Origin: Moorella mulderi DSM 14980 | GTDB lineage: Bacteria > Bacillota > DSM-521 > Neomoorellales > Neomoorellaceae | DNA length: 38,711 nt | Assembly (NCBI RefSeq): GCF_001594015.1 | Contig: NZ_LTBC01000019.1 | Coordinates: 1-38,711, forward strand | Direction: 5' to 3' | In this document: positions 1 through 8,159 of the stretch, one piece after another | Layout of the letters: each line of letters opens with the position of its first letter | Numbering within the stretch: the stretch's first letter is position 1 | The notes under the pieces: generated by a model | The model's input: the letters and a program-made list of their open reading frames with translations, nothing else | Databases searched by the model: none | Told to the model about the DNA's origin: nothing | Program-made: the position numbers and the translations under genes

Positions 1-380
1 TGTTGAACACTATCGGTTCGGAGACCAATGAAGTAGTGCATACTTCAGAGGAAGTCAGCAAGCAGGTAGTCGCACAGCTGGAGAATGTAGAAAATACGGT
101 CAAGGCCTTTGACGACATACTCGAATCAGTGGCTGCCATTACACCCATGATTGAAGCAACTTACCGCGAGGTAGACAGCACGGTGAAAGCCAAGGATGTA
201 TTACTGGACCGGGTCCAGAGCGTCAGCGCGGTGTCGGAGGAGGCTTCAGCTTCGGCCGAGGAGATTTCCGCGTCAGCCGAGGAACTGTCGGCCTCCACCC
301 AGGAGATAGCCACCAGCGCCCAGCAGGTATTGGAGGTGGCCAAGCGGCTGGAGCAACAGGTAGCGCGCTTCAAGGTGTAA
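1..380 (+). CDS. Methyl-accepting chemotaxis protein, C-terminal part (5' end outside window)
   Basis: The visible 126 codons are the last part of a chemoreceptor signalling domain. The translation is a long amphipathic alpha-helix rich in Ala, Ser, Glu and Val with heptad spacing. It carries the Ser/Ala/Glu-rich stretch (SEEASASAEEISASAEEL) typical of the C-terminal methylation helix just before the end of bacterial MCPs. The conserved hairpin tip that binds CheA/CheW lies upstream of the window, so the ligand domain and membrane topology cannot be judged. A TTG near position 3 is probably internal, not a start. By family knowledge, such receptors form trimers of dimers and control CheA kinase. 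The assignment to the MCP family is firm; the signal sensed is unknown. Confidence 0.88.
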   Translation, partial: LNTIGSETNEVVHTSEEVSKQVVAQLENVENTVKAFDDILESVAAITPMIEATYREVDSTVKAKDVLLDRVQSVSAVSEEASASAEEISASAEELSASTQEIATSAQQVLEVAKRLEQQVARFKV

Positions 381-501
381 GTGCCGCACTTGCCGGGACG
401 CCCCCTTCTTGCTGCTGCTAGCGAAAGGGTTATAACAAAAGCACTGGCTGACAACCCTTTATCGGTTCTACCTTGTTGCATTCATCTGGCTGACCAGGTT
501 C

Positions 502-523
502 GCCTGAGTTTCTAAACTCAGGC
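502..523. other. Perfect 10-bp hairpin in intergenic region
   Basis: GCCTGAGTTT and AAACTCAGGC form a perfect inverted repeat around a 2-nt loop in the 310-bp gap between the chemoreceptor and the dehydratase-like gene. No T-run follows on the plus strand, so it is a weak terminator candidate at best; it could be an operator or the end of a transcript. The rest of the gap is A-rich towards position 660 and shows no gene. Confidence 0.4.
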
Positions 524-690
524 TGATGTTGGCGGAGAGGGCGTATTGTTACCTATCTGATGCCAGCCCAACAAAATAAAAACTTCGCGATGGCGAAATC
601 ATAACAAAAAGGAATATAAAATATAAAGGAAAATCAAGAAGCATCAAGAACATATAGTTTAACAATTTGATTGAGAAGGAGTTGATTCTC

Positions 691-1968
691 TTGAGTGAAG
701 CTTACCGGGAAATGTGGCGTGCACTGGACATGGATTTAGAAAAACATGACGTTTTTCTAGGGGGCCTGCCGGGAGCCTTCAGCGAGGTGTTTTTGCAGCA
801 GGAAAACCGGCCGGCCAGGATGGCCTATTTTGATAATGCTTTAGCCGAAGCTCATGGCGGCAGGATCAAGGAAATCCTGGACCAAAAAAAGGCCGGGCGG
901 CCGGTGGCCGGCACCTTTTGCGTCTTTGTGCCCGAAGAACTTATCTTCGCCGTGGACGGTATCAGCATTGGCCTCTGCGGCGGGGCCCAGTTTACCGTTC
1001 CCACCGGCGAACAGGTACTGCCCCGCAACCTGTGCCCGCTGATTAAGTCCTTAATGGGCTTTAAATTGGACCGGATCTGCCCCTACTTCCAAGCCGTCGA
1101 CTTCCTCATCGGCGAGACTACCTGTGACGGCAAAAAGAAGACCTGGGAAATCCTCAATGAATACGTGCCGACTTACGTCATGGAGTTGCCCCAGAAGAAA
1201 ACGGAGGCCGATCTAACCCTCTGGGAAGGAGAGATTAACCGCCTCAAGGAAGAGATCGAGCGGCGGTCCGGCCAGGCCATCACGGCAGAAAAACTGGCGG
1301 CAGGAATTAAAAAGGCTAACGCCCGCCGGGCGGCATTGGCGCGCCTGTACCGGGCCCGCCAGGCCGACCCGGCTCCCATCAGCGGCAAAGACGCCCTGCT
1401 GATCTCCCAGCTTGCTTTCTTTGATGACCCGGAACGCTTTACGGCACAGGTAAACAGCCTTTGCGACGAACTGGAAGAACGCATCGCCAGGGGAGAGGGC
1501 GTGGCCAGGAAAGGGGCGCCGCGCCTCCTGGTCACGGGTACGCCCATGGCCCTGCCTTACTGGAAGTTACACCACCTGGTAGAGACGGCCGGGGCGGTAA
1601 TCATAGCCGAAGAAACCTGTACCGGAACCAGGTATTTTGCCGGCCAGGTGGCGGAAGACGGCCTGACGGTAGAAGAACAGGTTAAAAACCTCGCCCGGCG
1701 GCTGACGGCCATCAACTGCGCCTGCTTCACACCCAACAAAGAACGGGTGGAAGATATCCTGCGCCTGGCACGGGAGGCCAAAGCTGACGGAGTGATCTAT
1801 TTCTCCTTGCAGTTCTGCCAGCCCTTTAGCGTCGAAGGCCGGCTGGTGGAAAAGGCCCTCCAGGAGGCGGGGCTGCCGGTACTACGCCTTGAGAGCGACT
1901 ACAGCGAGGAAGACGCAGCCCAGCTAAAAACGCGGATTGATGCTTTTCTGGAAATGATTACAGCATGA
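691..1968 (+). CDS. 2-hydroxyacyl-CoA dehydratase-family / double-cubane cluster protein
   Basis: This is a protein of about 425 residues related to subunits of 2-hydroxyacyl-CoA dehydratases (HgdB/FldB type) and to benzoyl-CoA reductase subunits. Conserved cysteines that could hold iron-sulfur clusters occur in CGGAQFT, RNLCPLIKS, CPYFQ, GETTCDGKKK, EETCTGT and CACFTPN, and a late FSLQFCQPF segment is also typical. The length and the N-terminal 'GTFCVFVPEEL' block resemble the stand-alone double-cubane cluster proteins of Firmicutes, which reduce small molecules with electrons from an ATP-driven activator. No activator (HgdC-like ATPase) is adjacent, so the partner must be elsewhere. An upstream TTG at 667 keeps the frame open, but AAGGAG at 676-681 sits 9 nt before the TTG at 691, which I take as the start. 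The substrate is unknown. Confidence 0.8.
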   Translation: MSEAYREMWRALDMDLEKHDVFLGGLPGAFSEVFLQQENRPARMAYFDNALAEAHGGRIKEILDQKKAGRPVAGTFCVFVPEELIFAVDGISIGLCGGAQFTVPTGEQVLPRNLCPLIKSLMGFKLDRICPYFQAVDFLIGETTCDGKKKTWEILNEYVPTYVMELPQKKTEADLTLWEGEINRLKEEIERRSGQAITAEKLAAGIKKANARRAALARLYRARQADPAPISGKDALLISQLAFFDDPERFTAQVNSLCDELEERIARGEGVARKGAPRLLVTGTPMALPYWKLHHLVETAGAVIIAEETCTGTRYFAGQVAEDGLTVEEQVKNLARRLTAINCACFTPNKERVEDILRLAREAKADGVIYFSLQFCQPFSVEGRLVEKALQEAGLPVLRLESDYSEEDAAQLKTRIDAFLEMITA

Positions 1969-2040
1969 TAACAGCAACGGCCTGGGTATTTACCACCTGA
2001 CCGGCCAGGCCGGTAAGCTACAGGAAGGAGTTCCTGTAGC

Positions 2041-2077
2041 AGCCATCGAACAGCCGGGCCATTTTTTTGCTGTTCAG
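2041..2077 (-). pseudogene. Short remnant similar to the PIN-toxin gene at 23374-23667
   Basis: About 37 bp read almost the same as 23481-23519, a segment inside the minus-strand PIN-domain toxin gene that encodes the EQQEKIARLFDG region. The copy here is 2 bp shorter, which breaks the frame. Flanking sequence is unrelated. It is most likely a relic of a lost VapC gene. It can also fold, because GAACAGC and GCTGTTC flank the T-run, so a structural role cannot be excluded. Confidence 0.4.
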
Positions 2078-2161
2078 AAGCCTCCAAGGGAGGAATTTTT
2101 AAACCAGTGACGAATATAACTAACGGGTAAATTACCTGGCAGGTAGCCAGGGTAAAAAGAG

Positions 2162-2208
2162 AACCATGGAGGTTCTTCGCCAGCGCGGAGCTGCTTCCAT
2201 GGTTTTTT
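2162..2208 (+). terminator. Rho-independent terminator in leader of metal ABC operon
   Basis: AACCATGGA (2162-2170) pairs with TCCATGGTT (2196-2204) and is followed by more T residues. It lies 60 bp before the metal-binding lipoprotein gene. It either ends the upstream transcript or works as an attenuator; smaller hairpins upstream (CCTCC/GGAGG near 2081-2094, TTACCTGGC/GCCAGG near 2131-2152) make a leader element possible, but no known riboswitch was recognised. Confidence 0.6.
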
Positions 2209-2268
2209 GTTTGCCAGGAATAGGCTCCGGGCCAGAACTGCATTTCGAAATTTTGGGAGGTAGATATT

Positions 2269-3123
2269 ATGTTTTTCTCAAGAACCATGAGTCGTTTCAT
2301 GGCCAAGATCGTTTTGCTATTCCTTTTGCTATTTGTTGCTACTGGTTGTAATTCCCGGCAGTCGAGTAATAAGCTCAAGGTAGTAACCGGCACCTCTCTT
2401 TTGATGACTGCTGTGCAGGAAGTAGGTAAGGACAAGGTGGAAGTAAAGAATATTATCCCGCCAGCCTCCTGCCCTGGACACTTCGACATCAAGCCTTCCG
2501 ATGTAGCTGTACTTAGCCAGGCCCGGGTTTTCCTGATGCATGACTGGCAGGGCAAACTTTTTACCAAAGAATTAGTGGCTTCCGCCAATAATCCCCAGTT
2601 AGAAGTAGTCCCGGTGGCAGTAAAGGGTAACTGGATGGCACCACCGGTATGGCAGCAGGCGTTACAGGCAGTAGCCAGTATACTCGCAGAGAAGGACCCG
2701 GCTAATAAAGACTACTATAAGGCTAAGGCCCAGGAAGCTGTTGACCAGGCAGCCAGGGTGGGACAAGAAACGCAGGCCCGCCTGCAGGCAGCGGGTACGG
2801 GAAAGTTGAAAGTACTCTGCTCCGACCAGCAAGAGGGCTTTGTTCGCTGGGCCGGTTTCCAGGTTATAGGTACTTATGGCCGTCCGGAAGAACTTACACC
2901 GCAGCGAGTAAAGGAACTGGTAGATAAGGGCCGGCAGGCAGGTGTGCAATTAATAATTGATAATCTCCAGAGCGGGCCGGATGCCGGCGCCGGCATGGCT
3001 AAGGAACTGGGAATACCCAGGGTTACTATTTCCAACTTTCCCGGCGGCCTCCCTGGAACAGATAAATGGGACCAGGCTTTACAAAAAAACGTCGAATTGC
3101 TGCTGGCGGCCCTCCCCAAATAG
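2269..3123 (+). CDS. Metal ABC transporter substrate-binding lipoprotein (ZnuA/TroA-like)
   Basis: This 284-residue lipoprotein is likely to capture a divalent metal (zinc or manganese class) outside the membrane and hand it to the permease encoded two genes downstream. It starts with a hydrophobic signal segment ending in the lipobox VATGC, with Cys27 as the lipidated residue. GGGAGG ends 8 nt before the ATG. The overall pattern (VVTGTSLL near residue 38, IDNLQSG late in the protein) fits the cluster-9 metal-binding family. The usual His-containing metal loop is replaced by SCPGHFDIKP (Cys68, His71), and the other classical His ligands are not obvious, so the metal and its coordination may differ from ZnuA. 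The ATPase gene starts 12 bp downstream, giving an operon. The family is fairly sure; the metal is inferred. Confidence 0.8.
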   Translation: MFFSRTMSRFMAKIVLLFLLLFVATGCNSRQSSNKLKVVTGTSLLMTAVQEVGKDKVEVKNIIPPASCPGHFDIKPSDVAVLSQARVFLMHDWQGKLFTKELVASANNPQLEVVPVAVKGNWMAPPVWQQALQAVASILAEKDPANKDYYKAKAQEAVDQAARVGQETQARLQAAGTGKLKVLCSDQQEGFVRWAGFQVIGTYGRPEELTPQRVKELVDKGRQAGVQLIIDNLQSGPDAGAGMAKELGIPRVTISNFPGGLPGTDKWDQALQKNVELLLAALPK

Positions 3124-3135
3124 GGAAGAAAAGCA

Positions 3136-3861
3136 ATGGTACCAGTAGTTATTAAAATTAAAAAAGCAGTAGTATCTTATCGTGAAGATGTGGCGCTGCG
3201 TGGCGTATCGCTAGAAGTTAAAGCAGGGGAACTAATAGGGATCATTGGTCCCAATGGGGCCGGGAAAACGACACTGCTAACCCTGGTCAATGGCCTGGGA
3301 CATTTGCTCCAGGGAGAAGTGTGGGTGCTGGGCCATAACCTGGCACGTGGCTGCCCGGCGGCCCTACGCAGTAAAATCGGCTACGTCCCCCAGTTGCCGG
3401 CCATCGATCCCCGGATGCCGGTAACGGCAAGGGAAGTAGTCATGATGGGGCGTTACGGACGGCTGGGCTTTTTCCGCCGGCCGGGACCCGGCGATTGGCA
3501 GGTAGTAGACCGCATGCTGGAGCTGGTAGGTATGACAGCTTTGGCCGGGCGTCCCATCGGCCATCTTTCCGGCGGCGAACAGCAGCGGGTAGCCATCGCC
3601 CGCGCCCTGGCCCAGGAACCGTCAATTCTTCTGCTGGATGAACCCACCGCTTCCCTCGACCGGCGGGCGCAGCAGCAAATATTACAGCTGGTACAACGTA
3701 TTCACCAGGAACGCAAGTTAACTACTTTAATGGTTACGCATTCCCTGGCGGGGTTGACTGAATTGTGCGACCGCCTGGTGCTCATGAAAAAAGGGCGTAT
3801 CTGGAAAACAGGAAACCCGGAAGAGCTACTTCAGGACAGGGTGCTGGAGCAGCTATTTTAA
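3136..3861 (+). CDS. Metal ABC transporter ATP-binding protein (ZnuC/MntB-like)
   Basis: This is a complete 241-residue ABC ATPase that powers import by the neighbouring lipoprotein and permease. The Walker A motif GPNGAGKTT is at residues 38-46. The signature LSGGEQQR, the Walker B ILLLDEPTASLD and the H-loop region VTHSLAG follow in the usual order and spacing. The Gln of the Q-loop lies in YVPQLPAID, and that segment followed by an MGRYGR stretch is typical of zinc/manganese importer ATPases. The gene begins 12 bp after the lipoprotein gene, and the permease begins about 90 bp downstream. There is nothing unusual in the motifs. Confidence 0.9.
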   Translation: MVPVVIKIKKAVVSYREDVALRGVSLEVKAGELIGIIGPNGAGKTTLLTLVNGLGHLLQGEVWVLGHNLARGCPAALRSKIGYVPQLPAIDPRMPVTAREVVMMGRYGRLGFFRRPGPGDWQVVDRMLELVGMTALAGRPIGHLSGGEQQRVAIARALAQEPSILLLDEPTASLDRRAQQQILQLVQRIHQERKLTTLMVTHSLAGLTELCDRLVLMKKGRIWKTGNPEELLQDRVLEQLF

Positions 3862-3953
3862 CTTGTTTGAAAATAGCAACCGCCATTATCATCCTCTAAT
3901 AAAGCCGCCTGCCGGCCTGGGTGTTTCAAATTAATTTTAGGAAGAAGCTAGAA

Positions 3954-4778
3954 ATGTCTATTTTAAGCTACAAATTTATGCAGGAGGCCTTGCTGGCCGG
4001 CCTGCTGGCCGGCGTAGCCTGCTCCTTGATCGGCGTTTTTGTCGTTACTATGCACCTTTCTTTTATTGGGGTATCCCTTTCCCATGCCGCCTTTGCCGGG
4101 GCCCTCTTTGCTACCTGGCTGGGCTTTGAACCATTGCTGGGAGCCATACTCTTCAGCTTGGCCGGGGCGGCTGCCATCGGACCCCTGGCCGACCGGGGCG
4201 AATTTAACCCCGATACGCCCATCGGCATTATATTTTCCATAACTATGGGCCTGGCTTTCCTTTTTATGGGCCTGCTGCCCGGTCCCAAAACCCAGGCCTT
4301 AGAACTCCTGTGGGGCAGTATCCTGACGGTCACGACAGCGGATCTCTGGCTACTGGCCGTCGTGACGATCATAGTTACCGGGCTGGTCGTCATGTTTTTT
4401 AAAGAGATCCAGGCGGTTATCTTTCACCGGGAAATGGCCCGGGCGGTAGGCATACCTGCCGACGCCATCTTTTACAGTATCCTTTTTCTTACCGGTGCTA
4501 CTGTAACCGCTTCCTTGCGCAGCATTGGCGGCCTGTTAATTTTTAATCTGATTTTAAATCCGGCAGCCGCTGCTTACCAGCTCACCTATAGCTTGAAATA
4601 CATGTTTTTCCTGGCGGCGCTTTTTGGTGTCCTTTCCTGCTGGGCCGGGCTTGGTGTTTCATATATCCTGGATGTTCCCAGCGGGGCGGCGATAGTCCTT
4701 ACTTCGGCGGTTATTTTTGTCCTGGCAACAATTTTCTCCCCGAAACGCAAGGTAAAACAGTGGCAAGAAAATGAGTGA
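3954..4778 (+). CDS. Metal ABC transporter permease (ABC-3 family, ZnuB-like)
   Basis: This is a polytopic membrane protein of 274 residues with eight or so hydrophobic segments. It belongs to the ABC-3 family of zinc/manganese permeases. Family features include an early GVFVVTMHLSFIGVSLSHAAFAG block, the VGIPADAIFY stretch that contacts the ATPase, and the GGLLIFNLILNPAAAAYQL segment late in the protein. An upstream GTG at 3921 keeps the frame open, but AGGAAG (3939-3944) fits better with the ATG at 3954. It forms the channel for the metal delivered by the upstream lipoprotein. The methyltransferase gene follows within 40 bp and may be cotranscribed. Confidence 0.88.
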   Translation: MSILSYKFMQEALLAGLLAGVACSLIGVFVVTMHLSFIGVSLSHAAFAGALFATWLGFEPLLGAILFSLAGAAAIGPLADRGEFNPDTPIGIIFSITMGLAFLFMGLLPGPKTQALELLWGSILTVTTADLWLLAVVTIIVTGLVVMFFKEIQAVIFHREMARAVGIPADAIFYSILFLTGATVTASLRSIGGLLIFNLILNPAAAAYQLTYSLKYMFFLAALFGVLSCWAGLGVSYILDVPSGAAIVLTSAVIFVLATIFSPKRKVKQWQENE

Positions 4779-4817
4779 TTGCGGGTTAAACAATATGCGA
4801 GCGCAGGAGGGAGTTAT

Positions 4818-5423
4818 ATGCTTACCCACCGCGAGTATTTTAACAGCAAGGCTGATATTTGGGACAGCCTGTGTGCGCCGGAAGAAAAAGCCAAGCTGGA
4901 AACAATTATTAGAGGATTGAACATTGCTCCCGGCAGCACGGTGTTAGATGTGGGTTGCGGCACAGGGATATTAATTCCCTATTTACTGGCTGCCGTAGGC
5001 CCTGCTGGCCGGATAGTGGCCCTGGATATAGCCGAGGCCATGCTGGAACGGGCGCAAAGTAAAGGGTTCCCCGCTAATGTGGAGTTCATTTGCGCCGACG
5101 TTGTTTCCATACCCTATCCGGATGCTACTTTCGACGAGGTCATCTGCAACTCGGCTTTCCCCCATTTTCCTCATAAACTTAAGGCCTTAAAAGAGATGAC
5201 CCGGGTGTTGAAACCAGGCGGGCGGGTGGTTATCTGTCATACGAAAGCAAGGGAAACCATAAATAATTTGCATAGATCCCTGGGGGGCGTTATAGCCGGG
5301 GACCAGATCCCGCCGGGCAGCGAAATGATGGGTATGCTGGTAGCTGCCGGGTTAACGGAAATAGAGATTGACGAGGGTCATGATTATTACCTGGCATCTG
5401 GGGTCAAGGCGAGGTATCAGTAA
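4818..5423 (+). CDS. Class I SAM-dependent methyltransferase
   Basis: This protein of about 201 residues has a Rossmann-type methyltransferase fold. Motif I, VLDVGCGTGILIPYL, binds S-adenosylmethionine; an acidic residue follows in IVALDIAEAML, and motif IV/V regions are seen in FDEVICNSAFPHF and LKPGGRVVI. The ATG at 4818 is preceded by GGAGGGAG and is preferred over an upstream TTG at 4779. The gene is 39 bp behind the metal permease and is followed by a strong terminator, so it is probably the last gene of the metal-transport operon. That position suggests a role linked to metals or metalloids, but the sequence has no thiol pattern like that of ArsM, and the substrate is unknown. Confidence 0.8.
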   Translation: MLTHREYFNSKADIWDSLCAPEEKAKLETIIRGLNIAPGSTVLDVGCGTGILIPYLLAAVGPAGRIVALDIAEAMLERAQSKGFPANVEFICADVVSIPYPDATFDEVICNSAFPHFPHKLKALKEMTRVLKPGGRVVICHTKARETINNLHRSLGGVIAGDQIPPGSEMMGMLVAAGLTEIEIDEGHDYYLASGVKARYQ

Positions 5424-5454
5424 TCGCCAAACTACCAGCAGGATTTTGCTGTAC

Positions 5455-5505
5455 GGTTCAGAGAACTTTTAGAGTTTGTTTAAAAGGTCTCTGAACCATT
5501 TTTTT
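5455..5505 (+). terminator. Rho-independent terminator after metal transport operon
   Basis: GGTTCAGAGA (5455-5464) pairs with TCTCTGAACC (5488-5497), extended inside by further A/T pairs, and is followed by ATTTTTTTATTTT. It cleanly separates the metal operon from the selenium operon. Confidence 0.85.
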
Positions 5506-5616
5506 ATTTTTAAAGCCCTGTTTTGTTTCATAGGTATAACAAAAAGTCATACAAAATATGAAGGAATATCCTTTCGGCGGATAGAAATGGATGTTAAGCG
5601 GAGGTGTTTTAAATAA

Positions 5617-6678
5617 ATGAATAGGGTTTTTTCGCCAAAGAACTTCATGATTATGACAGGGTTTGTTGGCGGAGCCCTGGCAGCCTTTATGACCTACCTT
5701 GGCAATCCCGCCAATATGGGCATTTGTATCGCCTGTTTCTACCGGGACATTGCCGGCGCCCTGGGTCTGCACCGGGCAGCGATAGTCCAGTATTTGCGGC
5801 CGGAAATTATGGGGATCGCTTTAGGGGCCTTCCTGTCCGCTCTTGTTTTCGGTGAATTCCGGGCCCGCGGTGGCTCGGCACCCCTGGTACGGTTCTTTTT
5901 GGGCGCCTTTTTCATGATAGGTGCCCTGGTGTTTTTAGGATGCCCGGTAAGGGCTGTATTGCGCCTTGCCGGCGGTGACTTGAACGCTGTCGCCGGCTTG
6001 GCGGGGGTAGTGGCAGGTGCTTTGATGGGTATTTATTTTCTCAAGCGAGGTTTCAACTTGGGCCGCTGGCAATCTACCTATACAGCGGCCGGCTGGTTGA
6101 TGCCGCTCTTCATGCTGGGGTTGCTCCTCCTTGCTATTGCCAGGCCCTCATTTATTTTCTTCAGCAAGGAAGGCCCCGGCGCTGCCCATGCCCTGTTGGG
6201 AGTTTCCCTGGCAGCAGGTTTAATTATCGGTTTTTTAGCCCAGAGAACCAGGATGTGTTTTGTCGGCGGCTGGCGTGATCTTTTCCTGGTAAAGGATACC
6301 TACCTCTTCAGTGGCATCGCGGCCTTTTTTGCGGGGGCTCTAGTAGTTAACGCCATCCTTGGTAAAATTAACATCGGTTTTGCGGGCCAGCCCGTGGCCC
6401 ATACAAATCAATTATGGAATTTTTTAGGAATGACCCTGGCCGGACTTACCGCTACCTTGCTGGGCGGCTGTCCCTTGCGGCAAACAGTTCTCGCCGGTGA
6501 AGGTGACACCGACGCAGGAGTGGCTATAATGGGCATGCTGGCAGGGGCTGCCTTTGCCCACAATTTCCAAATCGCCTCCAGCCCCCAGGGCCCCGGCCCC
6601 TACGGCCCCACAGCCGTAATAATAGGTCTGGTTTTCGCCGCCGGCGTCGGTTTCATTATGCGGGAGAGGCTAGATTAA
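5617..6678 (+). CDS. yedE: YedE/YeeE-family transporter, selenium metabolism type
   Basis: This is a 353-residue inner-membrane protein with about ten hydrophobic segments arranged as two related halves. Each half carries a family cysteine signature: GICIACFYRD with FLGCPVRAVLRL in the first, and RTRMCFVGGWRDLF with GGCPLRQTVLAGEGD in the second. These Cys motifs are typical of the YedE group thought to import a selenium (or sulfur) compound. The following genes encode a DUF3343 carrier, a ribokinase-fold protein and a TusA-like protein, the set usually found in selenium-utilising anaerobes. GCGGAGGTG lies about 10 nt before the ATG. The transport role is inferred from family and context. Confidence 0.85.
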   Translation: MNRVFSPKNFMIMTGFVGGALAAFMTYLGNPANMGICIACFYRDIAGALGLHRAAIVQYLRPEIMGIALGAFLSALVFGEFRARGGSAPLVRFFLGAFFMIGALVFLGCPVRAVLRLAGGDLNAVAGLAGVVAGALMGIYFLKRGFNLGRWQSTYTAAGWLMPLFMLGLLLLAIARPSFIFFSKEGPGAAHALLGVSLAAGLIIGFLAQRTRMCFVGGWRDLFLVKDTYLFSGIAAFFAGALVVNAILGKINIGFAGQPVAHTNQLWNFLGMTLAGLTATLLGGCPLRQTVLAGEGDTDAGVAIMGMLAGAAFAHNFQIASSPQGPGPYGPTAVIIGLVFAAGVGFIMRERLD

Positions 6679-6701
6679 CGTAATAAGCGGGGGAATGCCA
6701 A

Positions 6702-7253
6702 ATGGTTTTAAGCTGGCTGAAAAAAAGCTTAGAGGCCCGCGCCGGAACTGCTGTCGCAAGGGGTTTGGTGATTTTCACTACGGTGGAAGAAGCTATGAAA
6801 GCCGAAAAGGTGTTGAAAAAAGCCGGCTTCGACTGCAAACTGGTAGCGCCCCCGCCCGATATGCGCAAAGGCTGCGACCTGGCCCTGGAAATCGACCTGG
6901 TCGAGCAAACGGCAGTAGCCAGGACCCTTACCGGCAGGGTGTCCTTCATGGGTATTTATCCCTGCAAGGGCGAGATGGAACCCCTGCAGGTAGAAAAAGT
7001 AACCCGGTTTGCCGAGCACGTTATGATAAAGTCAGGTAATATGAAACTTGTTTTTGATATAAAGACAGGTGTGATAGTTAATATTTCCGGTGGAGGGTGT
7101 CCCGATATCCCCTATCTTTATACCAGGCTGGTGGGCACCCACCTGGCTGCAGCCCCCCGGCCAAGGGACGAAGGCCGTACCCTGTGCGCCCTGATGCTCG
7201 ACCGCGCCCTGGAAAAGGCTTTAGAAATTTGGAAAGGGGTAGCGCCCAATTGA
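6702..7253 (+). CDS. DUF3343 putative Se/S carrier protein with C-terminal extension
   Basis: This is a 183-residue soluble protein. Residues about 20-75 form a small domain (VIFTTVEEAMKAEKVLKKAG followed by PPPDMRKGCDLALEI) that matches DUF3343, a family proposed to carry selenium or sulfur on its conserved Cys. Stand-alone DUF3343 proteins are usually under 100 residues. Here a further block of about 100 residues follows, with two more Cys (YPCKGEM and SGGGCPDIPYLYT), and I do not recognise it. The stop codon overlaps the start of the next gene (TGATG), which indicates translational coupling. The gene lies inside the selenium operon. A delivery role towards selenophosphate synthesis is inference. 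Confidence 0.72.
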   Translation: MVLSWLKKSLEARAGTAVARGLVIFTTVEEAMKAEKVLKKAGFDCKLVAPPPDMRKGCDLALEIDLVEQTAVARTLTGRVSFMGIYPCKGEMEPLQVEKVTRFAEHVMIKSGNMKLVFDIKTGVIVNISGGGCPDIPYLYTRLVGTHLAAAPRPRDEGRTLCALMLDRALEKALEIWKGVAPN

Positions 7254-8131
7254 TGCTTATTGCCGGGACCGTCCCAGTAACAGACATGCCCCTAATCTTT
7301 GGCCGGGTGGAAAAGGAAGGGAAAAAACTTCGGGTCGACGGCCATTATTTGCCCTGTACCCAGGGGACAATGGCCATGGTAAGTGCGGCTCTAGCTACTA
7401 CCTGTCACCTTGGGCTGGAACCGCCCCGGGTACTGCTGGCAGGCGATATTGGCACAGGAAAAGGAAGCAGGTTGATTTACCAGTATCTAATAGAACATAT
7501 AGAGGAGCTGGCGCCCAGGGTTTTAGCTCTCCATTATTGTCTACCCATCGTTACGTTAATGCAAAAGCTCTATACCGCAGTAGAAAAATGCCGCCCCCGG
7601 CCGGTGCTAATTGCCGATGCCGGCTCCATGTACGCGGCAAAGGCAGCAGGTGTAGCGCCCCACTTTGATATTTTCACCCCGGACCCCAGTGAAATTGCTT
7701 TCCTGGCCGACCCGGAAGCCGTCCACCCAGCTTATATCAGCCGCCATCTGTTCGAGGATGCCTTCGCCCGCGTACCCGAACTAATTAAACACGCTTATGC
7801 TAACGGGGGTGCGGCCAAATGCCTCCTGGTTAAAGGAGCTGTCGATTATATAGTAAAAGATGGAGTTATCGTTGATGAGATTAAAGAGCCGGATGTTCCC
7901 CAAATGGAGTGCATAGGCGGCACGGGCGATACCATCACCGGTATGGTCACTGCTTTCGCTTATGCTGAACTGGAACTGGAACAGGCGGCAAGCATCAGCG
8001 CTAAAGCCAACCGGGCAGCAGGCCAGAGGGCAAACCCGACGCCTGCCACCAGTGTTGCTGAAATCATCGACCAGTTGCCAGTCGTTTTCAGGGAAAATCT
8101 CTGCAGCTGGAGCGGTATTTGTACCAGGTAA
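7253..8131 (+). CDS. Ribokinase-fold protein, NAD(P)H-hydrate dehydratase-like, in selenium operon
   Basis: This 292-residue protein starts at an ATG that overlaps the stop of the DUF3343 gene, although the frame stays open further upstream to 7097. It shows a ribokinase-like core: the central block VLLAGDIGTGKGS, a TPDPSEIAFL segment, and near the C-terminus CIGGTGDTITG, whose GTGD contains the presumed catalytic Asp. The arrangement resembles the C-terminal domain of YjeF (ATP/ADP-dependent NAD(P)H-hydrate dehydratase). Such homologues recur in selenium operons without a known function there. The N-terminal epimerase domain of full YjeF is absent. Repair of NADHX is possible, but a selenium-specific role is equally plausible from context. 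Confidence 0.7.
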   Translation: MLIAGTVPVTDMPLIFGRVEKEGKKLRVDGHYLPCTQGTMAMVSAALATTCHLGLEPPRVLLAGDIGTGKGSRLIYQYLIEHIEELAPRVLALHYCLPIVTLMQKLYTAVEKCRPRPVLIADAGSMYAAKAAGVAPHFDIFTPDPSEIAFLADPEAVHPAYISRHLFEDAFARVPELIKHAYANGGAAKCLLVKGAVDYIVKDGVIVDEIKEPDVPQMECIGGTGDTITGMVTAFAYAELELEQAASISAKANRAAGQRANPTPATSVAEIIDQLPVVFRENLCSWSGICTR

Positions 8132-8159
8132 CATCAGGATAAAAGGAGGAGATGTTTTT

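Noticed and set aside
1899-2588. Long minus-strand open frame across the dehydratase end and the metal lipoprotein
   Set aside because: It is antisense to two convincing genes and crosses a terminator; no family motif is seen.
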